From NCBI RefSeq assembly GCF_004634195.1, contig NZ_SKBP01000004.1, forward strand, positions 1 to 64,000: DNA of 64,000 nucleotides. Reading direction: 5' to 3'. Position 1 is the stretch's first letter. Every line of letters starts with the position of its first letter. The notes beneath the pieces are model-generated. The model saw only the letters and a list, made by a program, of their open reading frames with translations, had not been told where the DNA came from and ran no database searches. Below are positions 52,137 to 63,136 of the stretch, in pieces. The position numbers and the translations under genes were made by a program. This DNA is from Flavobacterium salilacus subsp. salilacus. GTDB lineage: Bacteria; Bacteroidota; Bacteroidia; Flavobacteriales; Flavobacteriaceae.

Positions 52137-53285
52137 TTATTCAACCAGGTTTTTTAGTACCTCTGCTTTTTCTATAATGAGATCCTTAGTATAATCGCCA
52201 ATATCAGTATAGTTGTACCCTTTCAGGTAGGCACGTATTGCTTTTCGGGTTTCTCCCTTCATTTCGTGGTGCAACCCTTGGTAGTACTCTCCTATTATCA
52301 TTTTCGGGTAGTCGTCCCGTGCCATATCAGCAAGGTCTTCGAGCTCATCATAGGCGGCATTTTTCATAATGGCAGCTTCTATTGCCTTAAAGTCATTGAG
52401 CCTTACTGGAATTTTAATTCCTAAATCGTTACGAATGGCATCATATTTCTTTTTCAGATAATCAACATAGCCTGATGGCAATGTAACAATTTTTTCTTCG
52501 TATTCTTTTGACGATATCGGTTGGTATTCTGAAAATATAAAGTAGAGCGAGTTAGGTATGCCCAGTGCTACCAGCGAGTAGTGCGATGCTCCTTCAAACT
52601 CTTCAAACTTATATTTTAACTGCGGGTTTTCAATAGCTTTTATATTAACGTTAAGCGTGTCTATTTTTTGCTTTATATTTTTTACATCGCCACTTGCGGT
52701 TGCCATATAGTAATAAGTAGGTTGCTTAACCTCTTTAAGTACCTCCGGCACTCGTTTGTCCATCTCTATGGGTAGTATGGGGCTAAAAGATACATAGGCA
52801 TTAAATACGGGCTTTTCTCTGTACATGAAAAAGTTGAGAAAGCCGGCGGTAAGGTTATGCCCTGCTACTACCTTAAAGGGTGCAACACGGTAATTTTTTT
52901 CCATGTAGGGTATTAACTCATTAGCTATAAACTGGTAAAACTGGTCGCCCTGCCCTTCGGGCAATCCTGTAGATTGGTAGGTTTGGGTATCGAATTCCCT
53001 GCCTTCTGCTCCGTCGTGATTTACTCCTACAATTATTACCTGTGGCAAATCGTCCCAATACGAGGTGTACGATAATATCCCTTCAAAAGGATCTACTAAA
53101 TATTCTCCGTCAAGTAGTATCAGTAAGGGATATGTTTTATTTTCATTTTTTTCATAGAGCGTGGGTGTGACGACAGTCACAACCCGGGTATCATTGAAAA
53201 CCCTTGATGGTACATCTTCCAGTGTTTTTTGGGGGTATAAACAGGAAGAAGCCAACAATATGAATAGCAAATATTTGTATTTCAT
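52137..53285 (-). CDS. Esterase-like alpha/beta hydrolase lacking the nucleophile Ser, 382 aa
   Basis: Signal peptide MKYKYLLFILLASSC. Enterochelin-esterase-like core: PLLILLDGEYLVDPF, QVIIVGVNHDGA, and the nucleophile elbow VVAGHNLTAGFLNFF. The elbow is normally GHSxGG; here the Ser is Asn (AAC codon), while the late His (FEGASHYSLV) remains. C-terminal 100 residues are helical and TPR-like (KGETRKAIRAYLKGYNY). It may bind a ligand without hydrolysing it. It sits between radA and the flippase-like gene. Confidence 0.8.
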   Translation of the reverse strand: MKYKYLLFILLASSCLYPQKTLEDVPSRVFNDTRVVTVVTPTLYEKNENKTYPLLILLDGEYLVDPFEGILSYTSYWDDLPQVIIVGVNHDGAEGREFDTQTYQSTGLPEGQGDQFYQFIANELIPYMEKNYRVAPFKVVAGHNLTAGFLNFFMYREKPVFNAYVSFSPILPIEMDKRVPEVLKEVKQPTYYYMATASGDVKNIKQKIDTLNVNIKAIENPQLKYKFEEFEGASHYSLVALGIPNSLYFIFSEYQPISSKEYEEKIVTLPSGYVDYLKKKYDAIRNDLGIKIPVRLNDFKAIEAAIMKNAAYDELEDLADMARDDYPKMIIGEYYQGLHHEMKGETRKAIRAYLKGYNYTDIGDYTKDLIIEKAEVLKNLVE

Positions 53286-53324
53286 TGTTTTACGACTTAG
53301 TTGAAATGCTATGCAAGGTAATAA

Positions 53325-54287
53325 TTATTTTTTTCTATAAAGTAACGGGAGTAATAAAAATGAGAGCCCGCCCAGAAAAATAACAAATACTATTTGCGAT
53401 GTCCATACAATCCAACCAAACGCAGTACCTACTGCCTCAGGAACATCGTATAAAAGTAATATTGCGCCAATTACTACCGGATAAACTCCAAAACCTCCAT
53501 TTGAGAATGTTATGGCAAGGCTGCCTATAACAAAGGAAGTTGCTACAGCGCCAAGACTGATATGGGCAGTTTCGGGCAATGCATATATGCTAACGTAAAA
53601 CATGGCTACATAGGCTACCCAGATATATAGTGAATGAAGTAAAAATGGCCATTTGTTAGGCATTTTGAAAACGCTGAGGGAGCCTTCTACAAGCCCTGAT
53701 ACTTTTCTTTTAATTTTAAGTACCCACTGTAGGCGCGAATATTTATAGAACAGTATTGTGCCCGCAAAAAGTATTATGAGAACACTGCCGTAAACCAGCA
53801 ATTCTTCGAGAGGTATTTTTTGCGAAACATACTCTTTAAGCACATCAAACTGTAAAATTAAGGTTACGGAAATGCACAATATAAGAAGGATTAAATCTAC
53901 AAACCGTTCGGATATTATAGTCCCGAAACCTTTATCAAAAGGCACGCCGCTGTAATTTTTTAATGCTACGGCACGTGATACCTCTCCTGAACGGGGAATG
54001 GTAAGATTTAAAAAATAGCCTATACTTATAGCAAAAAAGTTTACTAAAAAGGGAGACTGGTAGCCCATATGCTCTATGGTATATCGCCACCGGTAAGCGC
54101 GGGATATATAGCTGGTAAGTGCAAAAAAAAGTGATATTGCCACGTAGCTGTAATCGGCATTTGCAAAATGCCGGAACATCTCCGTACGCTGTTCGGGTGT
54201 AAAGCTGTTGTAGCTGTATATAATTAAAAACACTCCCAGCAAAAGCGGGAGTGTTATACTCAATATTGTTTTTGTTTTTTTATTCAA
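53325..54287 (-). CDS. Flippase-like membrane protein (UPF0104/LPG synthase TM domain), 320 aa
   Basis: Eight hydrophobic segments, first LSITLPLLLGVFLIIYS. Signature-like TIPRSGEVSRAVALKNYSGV with GFGTIISERFVDLILLIL, and IGSLAITFSNGGFGVYPVVI. This is the membrane domain of lysylphosphatidylglycerol synthase or AglD/YbhN, thought to move lipids; the catalytic lysyl domain is absent. Seven bases behind panD. Confidence 0.85.
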   Translation of the reverse strand: MNKKTKTILSITLPLLLGVFLIIYSYNSFTPEQRTEMFRHFANADYSYVAISLFFALTSYISRAYRWRYTIEHMGYQSPFLVNFFAISIGYFLNLTIPRSGEVSRAVALKNYSGVPFDKGFGTIISERFVDLILLILCISVTLILQFDVLKEYVSQKIPLEELLVYGSVLIILFAGTILFYKYSRLQWVLKIKRKVSGLVEGSLSVFKMPNKWPFLLHSLYIWVAYVAMFYVSIYALPETAHISLGAVATSFVIGSLAITFSNGGFGVYPVVIGAILLLYDVPEAVGTAFGWIVWTSQIVFVIFLGGLSFLLLPLLYRKK

Positions 54288-54294
54288 GACGCTC

Positions 54295-54645
54295 TTATGT
54301 TAATGAGTTATCTTTCTCATTAGGGAAAATGATAGCGGGCTTGAATGTTTTTGCTTCTTCAAACTCAAATATACCATAAGAGATGATGATGATGATATCG
54401 CCCTTTTGCACTTTTCGTGCAGCAGGACCATTTAAGGTTATTTCACCACTGCCTCTGTTTCCTTTTATAACATAAGTCTCTAATCGCTCACCATTGTTAA
54501 TGTTTACGATAGCAACTTTCTCTCCTTCAATAATATTGGCGGCATCCATTAAATCTTCGTCAATGGTAATGCTCCCTATGTAATTTAAATCAGCTCCAGT
54601 CACCGTAACGCGGTGAATCTTGGATTTTACAACTTGAATTTGCAT
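54295..54645 (-). CDS. panD: Aspartate 1-decarboxylase proenzyme PanD, 116 aa
   Basis: Begins [20 protein letters not shown] and [16 protein letters not shown], with the self-cleavage Gly-Ser (IGS) that makes the pyruvoyl group. Makes beta-alanine for pantothenate and coenzyme A. Follows panC by 13 bases in one transcript. Confidence 0.97.
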   Translation of the reverse strand: MQIQVVKSKIHRVTVTGADLNYIGSITIDEDLMDAANIIEGEKVAIVNINNGERLETYVIKGNRGSGEITLNGPAARKVQKGDIIIIISYGIFEFEEAKTFKPAIIFPNEKDNSLT

Positions 54646-54658
54646 GGTGCAAAGGTAA

Positions 54659-55504
54659 TTAATTTAATGAAATATTATCTATGAGCCTTACATTGCTTAA
54701 CATAACTGCAATAAAGGCTCTGTATTTTTTATTTTCCTTCAGCGTAGTGGGTATAAGGTCGTCTTCGGCAGTTATCTCGAAATATTCCAGCTTAAACTCA
54801 GGATGTGCCGAAAAAGATTGTGTTACATACTCTTTCACCTCTTCTATAGTCTTAGCTGCAAACTGGTCTTTTGCTGCTGTAAGCGTTTTGTATATCAACG
54901 AAGCCGTTTCTTTTTCAGCATCCGTAAGCCTTTGGTTTCTGGAACTCATTGCCAGTCCGTTTGGCTCGCGGGTTATGGGGCATCCCACTATGTTTACCGG
55001 AATGTTATTTTTGGCAACCAATTTCTTAACAATTTGCAATTGCTGAAAATCTTTCTCACCAAAGTAGGCATTGGTGGGTTGCACATATTCAAACAGTTTT
55101 TTTACTATGGTGCCTACTCCGTCAAAATGACCGGGGCGGTGGCTGCCTTCCATTTGATTTTCTAACCCATCAAAAGAAAATGATACCGATTGTGTGTTGC
55201 CATCATACATTTCATCTACAGATGGTGCAAAAACAATAATATCACGACTAACTGTCTCTATCTGCGCTACATCGACTTCCAACGTTCGCGGATATTTTTT
55301 TAAGTCTTCAGGGTTATTAAATTGAGTAGGATTTACAAAAATACTGATGACAGTAATATCGTTATCTTTTACAGACTGCTCTAAGAGCGACAGATGCCCA
55401 CGATGCAATGCGCCCATGGTAGGCACAAAACCAATTGAAGAACCTTTGCTTATATAGCGGGATAAAAGCGACCTTAAATCGGCTTTATTATTGAAAATGA
55501 GCAT
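54659..55504 (-). CDS. panC: Pantoate-beta-alanine ligase PanC, 281 aa
   Basis: HIGH-type start [56 protein letters not shown], and [13 protein letters not shown]. Joins pantoate and beta-alanine in coenzyme A synthesis, directly using the panD product. First gene of the run. Confidence 0.97.
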   Translation of the reverse strand: MLIFNNKADLRSLLSRYISKGSSIGFVPTMGALHRGHLSLLEQSVKDNDITVISIFVNPTQFNNPEDLKKYPRTLEVDVAQIETVSRDIIVFAPSVDEMYDGNTQSVSFSFDGLENQMEGSHRPGHFDGVGTIVKKLFEYVQPTNAYFGEKDFQQLQIVKKLVAKNNIPVNIVGCPITREPNGLAMSSRNQRLTDAEKETASLIYKTLTAAKDQFAAKTIEEVKEYVTQSFSAHPEFKLEYFEITAEDDLIPTTLKENKKYRAFIAVMLSNVRLIDNISLN

Positions 55505-55566
55505 TAAATTTGAATTAAAAATCAGGGCAAAATTAATTATTTAGTTATAAACTGCGTAAAAATGTT

Positions 55567-55574
55567 TAATTTTG
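55567..55574 (+). promoter_or_regulatory. -7 box of the starch synthase-like gene
   Basis: TAATTTTG fits TAnnTTTG, 35 bases before the ATG at 55610. No TTG -33. Confidence 0.4.
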
Positions 55575-55609
55575 CGTGTTTTTATACCCAATTAAAATAA
55601 ATTTTGAAG

Positions 55610-56416
55610 ATGGAGGATAAGAGGATATTATATGTATCATCTGAAGTAGTGCCATATTTGGCTGAAAATGAAGTATCTTTAATGTCATACGAAGTGCCGA
55701 AAATGATTAATGATCAGGGCGGGCAGATAAGAATATTTATGCCGCGCTATGGTAATATTAATGAAAGAAGGCATCAACTGCATGAAGTAATCCGATTGTC
55801 CGGAATGAACTTGGTAGTAAATGATATGGATATGCCGCTTATTATAAAAGTAGCATCTATCCCCAAAGAGCGTATTCAGGTTTATTTTATTGATAACGAT
55901 GAGTATTTTAAAAGGAAAGCAACATTTAGCGATGAGGATGGTGTACTATATCCTGACAATGATGAAAGAGCCATATTTTTTGCAAAAGGTGTGGTAGAAA
56001 CCGTAAAAAAGCTAAACTGGGTGCCCGATATTATACACGTACATGGCTGGATGGCTGCCTTACTGCCCGTGTATATGAAGCACTATTATAAAAACGAAGC
56101 GCTATTTGCCGACACTAAAATTGTGACCTCTGTATATAACCAGTCGTTTGAAGGCACACTTGATATGGGCATGCTTAAGAAAGTTCTTTTTGACGAAATT
56201 CCTGAAGAAGCGGTAAAAGATCTTGAAACACCTGATTATCAAAACATACTTAAAACAGCTATAGCCCACTCTGACGCGGTTATCATATCATCTGAAAACC
56301 TGTCTCCCGAACTGACAAAATTTGTTGAAGAGTCAGGAAAACCCTTTCTTCCTTATGTTTCTAAAGATAAATTTTCAGAAGCATATACTAATTTCTATAA
56401 AAATCAGGTTTTATAG
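55610..56416 (+). CDS. Glycogen/starch synthase N-terminal (GT5) domain protein, 268 aa
   Basis: Start set at the ATG 55610 (MEDKRILYVSSEVVPYL); the longest frame begins with a TTG. The protein shows the GT5 N-domain order: VSSEVVPYLAENEVSLMSYE, VPKMINDQGGQIRIFMPRYG, DNDERAIFFAKGVVETV, and DIIHVHGWMAALLPVYMKHY. The C-terminal GT1-like half that binds ADP-glucose is absent, so the length is near half that of GlgA. It cannot make glycogen as a normal enzyme does; likely a regulator or partner. Followed after 20 bases by DUF4270. Confidence 0.8.
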   Translation: MEDKRILYVSSEVVPYLAENEVSLMSYEVPKMINDQGGQIRIFMPRYGNINERRHQLHEVIRLSGMNLVVNDMDMPLIIKVASIPKERIQVYFIDNDEYFKRKATFSDEDGVLYPDNDERAIFFAKGVVETVKKLNWVPDIIHVHGWMAALLPVYMKHYYKNEALFADTKIVTSVYNQSFEGTLDMGMLKKVLFDEIPEEAVKDLETPDYQNILKTAIAHSDAVIISSENLSPELTKFVEESGKPFLPYVSKDKFSEAYTNFYKNQVL

Positions 56417-56436
56417 TAAATCATTAAAAAACTTAT

Positions 56437-58029
56437 ATGAATAACCGTTCGTTCTATAAAAAACTTATTCTTGCTTTTAGTATAGTATTCTTCATTGCCT
56501 GCGATACTGAGTATAATGACATTGGCGCAAATATTATAGATGAAGATATACACCACGACATGCTTGTGCACGAAGCCCGCGTGGTGGCTACCGATGTGGG
56601 CACAGGAGCTGTACAGGCAAACAATTTACCCATAAACTTGCTTGGGGTATATGATAACCCTGTTTTTGGCAAAACTGTTGCCAGCTTTGTCAGCCAGGTA
56701 GAACTTGCAAGCGTTAACCCAACTTTTAGCAGCCCTGTTATAGACTCTGTATATCTGTACGTACCTTACTTTAGCACACTGGAGAGCACCTCAGAAACAG
56801 GAGAAGGCACTTATACGTTAGACTCTATTTACGGAAACATCAACTCTAAATTCAGGTTGCACATTTATGAAAATAATTATTTCCTGAGAGATACCGATCC
56901 CGGTTCAGGCGATGCCTCTGCACAAAAATACTATTCTAACGACAGAGGTTTGGTTGAGTCCAACAGAGGTACAACATTACTTAATAATAATGGGGCTGAA
57001 AGTCAAAACGAAGCATTTGCATATAGTGCCACAGAGGTAAAAAGAAGATATGGCAGTAGCGGCACTGTTGCCGAAACCTTTGCTCCGGGTATGTTCCTGT
57101 ATCTGGATAACGAATTTTTCCAGTCTAAAATACTAGATGCAGGCGCTTCGGGCAACTTGCTTAATAATAGCGTATTCAGAGAATATTTCAGAGGACTTTA
57201 TTTTCAGGTAGAACAAATAGGCGACCAGTCAGTAATGGGCATGCCGCGATTTGACCAAGGTAAGATTACTATAAAATATACTGATGATGAGCTTGACCTT
57301 GATGGTAACCCGGTAATTGAAAACGGAGTTGTACAGAGGGAAAGCAAATCGCTTACAATAAACCTTATAGGTAATACTATTAACTTTTTCGACAATACCT
57401 ATTCCTCACCATTCACAACAGCCATTACCAATAACGATGGCGCAACGGGCGATGAACGCTTATACATTAAAGGCGGAGCAGGATCTATGGCAGCTATAGA
57501 CATACTTAGTGATGAGGATATCGCACTATTAAAAGCGGAAAGAATACTGGTTAATGATGCAAGCCTTACTTTTTATATAGACAGAGAGGCTATGGCAGGT
57601 GTTAAAGAGCCTATGAGGCTATACCTTTATGACCTTACCAACAAAAGACCTTTATACGATTACAGTATAGACAACACATCGAGCAATGCCCAGCCGAAAT
57701 ACAACAAATTTGTACATGGCGGTATAATTAGTTATGATGATGCCGATGAAAGAGGTATTAGCTATAAAGTGAGAATTACTAACCATATCAGCAATATTAT
57801 AAATAAAGACTCTACTAATGTTAAGATAGGTCTTGTTGTTACCGAAAATATTAATGTTATTACCAATGCCGCTCTGAAAAATTATTTTACCACAGGCAGT
57901 ACAGAGGTTAAAACCGTTCCTGTATCATCTGTAGTACATCCGTTCGGAACGGTGCTATATGGCAGTAACAGTAATGTACCCGAAGAGAAACGCCTTAAAC
58001 TTGAAATTTTTTATACTAAACCAAATTAA
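56437..58029 (+). CDS. DUF4270-family lipoprotein, 530 aa
   Basis: Lipoprotein signal LILAFSIVFFIACDTEYNDIG with lipobox Cys. The beta-rich body follows the DUF4270 order, including LPINLLGVYDNPVFGKTVAS near residue 70 and YLYVPYF. Conserved in Flavobacteria, function unknown. Between a GT5-only gene and glmS, a frequent Flavobacteriaceae arrangement and probably a surface or cell-envelope unit. Confidence 0.9.
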   Translation: MNNRSFYKKLILAFSIVFFIACDTEYNDIGANIIDEDIHHDMLVHEARVVATDVGTGAVQANNLPINLLGVYDNPVFGKTVASFVSQVELASVNPTFSSPVIDSVYLYVPYFSTLESTSETGEGTYTLDSIYGNINSKFRLHIYENNYFLRDTDPGSGDASAQKYYSNDRGLVESNRGTTLLNNNGAESQNEAFAYSATEVKRRYGSSGTVAETFAPGMFLYLDNEFFQSKILDAGASGNLLNNSVFREYFRGLYFQVEQIGDQSVMGMPRFDQGKITIKYTDDELDLDGNPVIENGVVQRESKSLTINLIGNTINFFDNTYSSPFTTAITNNDGATGDERLYIKGGAGSMAAIDILSDEDIALLKAERILVNDASLTFYIDREAMAGVKEPMRLYLYDLTNKRPLYDYSIDNTSSNAQPKYNKFVHGGIISYDDADERGISYKVRITNHISNIINKDSTNVKIGLVVTENINVITNAALKNYFTTGSTEVKTVPVSSVVHPFGTVLYGSNSNVPEEKRLKLEIFYTKPN

Positions 58030-58040
58030 TTTATTAACTT

Positions 58041-59888
58041 ATGTGTGGAATTGTTGGTTACATTGGGCACAGAGAAGCATATCCTGTAATTATTAAAGGT
58101 CTTAAAAGACTGGAATACAGAGGTTATGACAGTGCAGGAGTTGTCCTGTTTGACGGCAACGACTTAAAGCTTTCTAAAACAAAAGGTAAGGTTTCTGACC
58201 TTGAAGAAAAATCACAGAAAGAAATTTCTGTTACGGGTACAATAGGCATTGGTCATACCCGATGGGCAACGCATGGTGTTCCTAATGATGTAAACTCACA
58301 TCCGCACTATTCTAATTCAGGTAACATAGTAATTGTACACAATGGTATTATAGAAAACTATGAGCCTTTGAAAAAAGAGCTTATTGCCAGAGGGTACGTT
58401 TTTCATTCAGATACTGATACTGAGGTTCTTGTTAACCTTATTGAGGATGTAAAGAAAAAAGACAACCTAAAACTGGGCAAAGCAGTACAAATAGCGCTTA
58501 ACCAAGTGGTAGGTGCTTATGCCATTGCTGTATTTGACAAAGAAAGACCAAAAGAAATCGTGGCAGCCCGTTTGGGTAGCCCGCTTGCCATTGGTATTGG
58601 TAAAGACGAATTTTTTATTGCATCAGATGCATCACCATTTATAGAATATACTTCAAACTGCATCTATCTTGAGGATGAAGAAATGGCAATCATCCGTTTG
58701 CACAAACCGATGAAAATAAGAAAGATTAAAGATGACTCTTTGGTTGACCCTTACGTTCAGGAATTGCAAATGAACCTTGAGCAGATAGAAAAAGGCGGTT
58801 ATGACCACTTTATGCTTAAAGAAATTTATGAGCAACCAACGGTTATAAAAGACACCTATCGCGGTAGGCTTCATGCCAACGAAGGTCTTATCAAAATGGC
58901 AGGTGTAGAAGATAACCTGCAAAAATTCCTGAATGCCGACAGGATTCTTATTGTAGCATGCGGTACATCATGGCACGCAGGTCTTGTAGCCGAATATATA
59001 TTTGAAGAGTTTGCACGCATACCGGTAGAGGTAGAATATGCATCCGAGTTCCGTTACAGAAACCCGATTATACGTGAGAATGATGTGGTAATTGCCATAT
59101 CGCAATCCGGAGAAACTGCCGACACGCTTGCTGCCATAAAACTGGCTAAAGAGCACGGTGCATTTGTATTTGGTGTTTGTAACGTAGTAGGTTCATCTAT
59201 TTCCCGCGAAACCCATGCAGGGGCATATACCCACGCAGGTCCGGAAATTGGGGTGGCTTCTACAAAAGCATTTACTACACAAATTACAGTATTATCGCTC
59301 ATAGCGCTTCGTTTGGCTCAGGCAAAAGGTACACTTACCAATTCTGATTTCCACAGGTACTTACAGGAACTGGAACTGATACCCGAGAAAGTGCAACAAG
59401 CACTGGAAACCAATGATGCAGCAAAAGCTATAGCCGAGATATATAAAGATGCCCCTAACTGCCTCTACTTGGGCAGAGGGTACAACTTCCCGGTAGCACT
59501 GGAAGGCGCATTGAAGCTTAAAGAGATATCATACATACACGCAGAGGGTTACCCTGCTGCCGAAATGAAGCACGGTCCTATTGCGCTTATTGATGAGCAA
59601 ATGCCGGTAGTGGTTATTGCACAAAAGCAAGAGCATTATGATAAAATAGTAAGTAACATACAGGAAATAAAATCGCGTAGCGGTAAAATTATTGCTGTAG
59701 TTACCGAAGGCGACACACAGGTTAGGGCGCTTGCCGACCACGTTATCGAGATACCAAAAACGGTTGATGCGCTTTCGCCATTGTTAACTACTATACCGTT
59801 ACAATTACTGTCTTACCACATTGCGGTAATGAGAGGTTGTAATGTTGACCAACCACGTAACCTTGCAAAATCGGTTACAGTAGAGTAA
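58041..59888 (+). CDS. glmS: Glutamine-fructose-6-phosphate aminotransferase GlmS, 615 aa
   Basis: N-terminal glutaminase with Cys2 as nucleophile (MCGIVGYIGHREAYP, RLEYRGYDSAGV, HTRWATHGVPNDVNSHPH), then two SIS sugar isomerase domains (ILIVACGTSWHAGLVAEYIF, AISQSGETADTLAAI, LGRGYNFPVALEGALKLKEI) and the end PRNLAKSVTVE. Makes glucosamine-6-phosphate for cell-wall amino sugars. Twelve bases behind DUF4270. A strong terminator follows. No glmS ribozyme is visible in the leader. Confidence 0.98.
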   Translation: MCGIVGYIGHREAYPVIIKGLKRLEYRGYDSAGVVLFDGNDLKLSKTKGKVSDLEEKSQKEISVTGTIGIGHTRWATHGVPNDVNSHPHYSNSGNIVIVHNGIIENYEPLKKELIARGYVFHSDTDTEVLVNLIEDVKKKDNLKLGKAVQIALNQVVGAYAIAVFDKERPKEIVAARLGSPLAIGIGKDEFFIASDASPFIEYTSNCIYLEDEEMAIIRLHKPMKIRKIKDDSLVDPYVQELQMNLEQIEKGGYDHFMLKEIYEQPTVIKDTYRGRLHANEGLIKMAGVEDNLQKFLNADRILIVACGTSWHAGLVAEYIFEEFARIPVEVEYASEFRYRNPIIRENDVVIAISQSGETADTLAAIKLAKEHGAFVFGVCNVVGSSISRETHAGAYTHAGPEIGVASTKAFTTQITVLSLIALRLAQAKGTLTNSDFHRYLQELELIPEKVQQALETNDAAKAIAEIYKDAPNCLYLGRGYNFPVALEGALKLKEISYIHAEGYPAAEMKHGPIALIDEQMPVVVIAQKQEHYDKIVSNIQEIKSRSGKIIAVVTEGDTQVRALADHVIEIPKTVDALSPLLTTIPLQLLSYHIAVMRGCNVDQPRNLAKSVTVE

Positions 59889-59911
59889 AGAATAGTTTTT
59901 CTAAATTATAT

Positions 59912-59947
59912 AAAAGCAGCTAAGAACTATTTCTTAGCTGCTTTTTT
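59912..59947 (+). terminator. Terminator after glmS
   Basis: Stem AAAGCAGCTAAGAA with TTCTTAGCTGCTTT and a 4-base loop, followed by further T. The 248-base gap to the next gene holds nothing else clear. Confidence 0.88.
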
Positions 59948-60137
59948 GTTACGTTTATATCGATAAATTAATCGGAAGATTAAATAAAAGTATGCTCTTT
60001 AGTTTTGGTATTTGCCGGCATAAAGGCACGAAGCATGCCGAACCAATTGGTAATTCTAAACTTCTATTTCAAGGTAGTAAAATTACCTATCAAAATTACT
60101 GCTTAAAATATTTGGGATAGGGTACCACAAATCTACT

Positions 60138-60596
60138 CTACTCCTCAATTATTTCGGGAATGTCATCATCAAATGCTAATGACACCAGTGTTTCATCTTC
60201 GGGTACGTCGGGGCGAAAATAAATTATGTATTTTCTTGTATCACCAGACTGTAATTTGTATGAAAATTTATCACCTTTGCTGCCCCAATAAGCCTGTACT
60301 GATAAAACAACATTATATACATTCCCCTTATCAGTTTTCAGGCGCAGCCGCTTAAAATCTATAGTTATCTCATCCTCACTTTCGTTATCAAAATTCAGAA
60401 TTATACATGTAGCTACTCCATCTATACTTGTTCGGGTCATTGAAAAATCACTTCCGTAAACTTGCTGCCTTTCAAGATTTGTTACGGTATAGCTAATATT
60501 GTCTTGGTAGGTAAACACACTACCGACTTCTACCTGGGCAAAAGAAGAGCCTGTAAAAAACAAGCCGATAAAAGCGAAAAGTAATTTTAAATTCAT
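60138..60596 (-). CDS. Hypothetical secreted protein, 152 aa
   Basis: Signal peptide MNLKLLFAFIGLFFTGSSFAQ. The mature part is a single beta-sandwich-like domain with alternating strands (ISYTVTNLERQQVYGSDFSM, ATCIILNFDNESEDEITIDF, IIYFRPDVPEDETLV) of unknown function. Stands alone; 298 bases separate it from the divergent atpD and contain the atpD promoter. Confidence 0.65.
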   Translation of the reverse strand: MNLKLLFAFIGLFFTGSSFAQVEVGSVFTYQDNISYTVTNLERQQVYGSDFSMTRTSIDGVATCIILNFDNESEDEITIDFKRLRLKTDKGNVYNVVLSVQAYWGSKGDKFSYKLQSGDTRKYIIYFRPDVPEDETLVSLAFDDDIPEIIEE

Positions 60597-60803
60597 CGGA
60601 TCAATCAGCGTTAGGTATTGATTGTACCCAACCTTGTAAAGGTAACAGATTTTTTATTATCACTATAAGTATATATATAAAATTTGTCCCCCACAACGTG
60701 AAACATTGTCCCACATTCCTCAAAACAAACCGCCCTTAAATAACAATACTAAAGCTGATTTATAAAAACAGGGGCTTTTATTAAAAAAAATGCAAAATTA
60801 ATA

Positions 60804-60835
60804 TTGCATAAATCATTCAGAAAAAACTATCTTTG
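60804..60835 (+). promoter_or_regulatory. atpD promoter
   Basis: TTG (60804-60806) and TATCTTTG (60828-60835) with a 21-base spacer, a good Bacteroidota promoter, 59 bases before the ATG. Confidence 0.65.
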
Positions 60836-60891
60836 CGCTCGGAAAAAAGAAGTTTTTTCAGGAAATAAATAGCTGTTTAATAAATACATAA

Positions 60892-62403
<1,512 letters not shown>

Positions 62404-62406
<3 letters not shown>

Positions 62407-62480
62407 TCAGTTATTAGTTAACAGTTATCAGTTATCAGGCTTTTAACTATTAACCACTAACTATTAACTTATAACTTATA
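62404..62480. repeat. Low-complexity TTA/AGTTA repeats between atpD and atpC
   Basis: Short units (AGTTATTAG, AGTTAACAG, TTATCAG and inverted AACTATTAA) repeat through the gap. Such AGTTATCAG-like tracts are common between flavobacterial genes; role unknown. Confidence 0.5.
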
Positions 62481-62484
62481 AAGT

Positions 62485-62769
62485 ATGTTATTAGAAATAG
62501 TATCGCCGGAAGGGCACTTATTTAAAGGAGAGGTTACTGCGGTAACCGTACCCGGTGTTGACGGTGAATTTCAGTTGTTAAACCATCACGCCAACATCGT
62601 TTCGATACTGGCAAAAGGTACTGTTAAGGTTGCAGTAAATAATTTAAATGCTGCTACTGAGTATTCTCCGATATTTACCCGTAATGATAAAGAGCAAAAA
62701 TTGTTTCTTGCCATACAATCAGGTACATTGGAGATGAAAGACAATAAGATCATTATTTTGGTTGATTAA
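62485..62769 (+). CDS. atpC: F1-ATPase epsilon subunit, 94 aa (short form)
   Basis: Starts MLLEIVSPEGHLFKGEVTAV and TVPGVDGEFQLLNHHANIVS, the epsilon N-terminal beta domain; the C-terminal helical hairpin is largely absent, as usual in Bacteroidota. It couples rotor to beta. The strong terminator behind it closes the operon. Confidence 0.95.
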   Translation: MLLEIVSPEGHLFKGEVTAVTVPGVDGEFQLLNHHANIVSILAKGTVKVAVNNLNAATEYSPIFTRNDKEQKLFLAIQSGTLEMKDNKIIILVD

Positions 62770-62785
62770 TTCACTTATATTTACT

Positions 62786-62820
62786 AAAAAAGCCCTTTTC
62801 TGTTAGAAAAGGGCTTTTTT
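62786..62820. terminator. Terminator after atpC
   Basis: 16-bp stem AAAAAAGCCCTTTTCT with AGAAAAGGGCTTTTTT and a 3-base loop, T runs on both strands. Confidence 0.92.
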
Positions 62821-62873
62821 GATTTTGTATACCCACCATCATTGTGATGAGAAACGACAAATAAGCTATTACA

Positions 62874-62909
62874 GATTGCCGCGCTACGTTTCACTTCGCT
62901 CGCAATGAC
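62874..62909. repeat. Extragenic palindrome-type repeat
   Basis: GATTGCCGCGCTACGTTTCA followed by CTTCGCTCGCAATGAC. ATTGCGAGCGAAG-type sequences are scattered extragenically in flavobacterial genomes. It lies between convergent gene ends. Confidence 0.5.
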
Positions 62910-62910
62910 A

Positions 62911-63132
62911 TCATAACTTATTCTTTACCTCTTCTACATACTCCATAATATCACCCGGCTGGCAGTCCAGCTCTTTACAAATCGCTTCGAGTGTAGAGAA
63001 GCGTATCGCCTTTGCCTTACCCGTTTTTAATATCGAGAGGTTTGCGGTAGTAATACCTACGCGTTCGGCAAGCTCATTACTGCGCATTTTTCGCTTTGCC
63101 AGCATTACATCAAGGTTTATAATTATGGGCAT
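62911..63132 (-). CDS. XRE-family helix-turn-helix regulator (YozG-like), 73 aa
   Basis: A single HTH: MLAKRKMRSNELAERVGITT, ANLSILKTGKAKAIRFSTLE, ICKELDCQPGDIMEY. This small XRE type is regularly downstream of DUF2975 membrane proteins, forming a membrane-linked regulatory pair. Four bases from the DUF2975 stop. Confidence 0.9.
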   Translation of the reverse strand: MPIIINLDVMLAKRKMRSNELAERVGITTANLSILKTGKAKAIRFSTLEAICKELDCQPGDIMEYVEEVKNKL

Positions 63133-63136
63133 GGCA

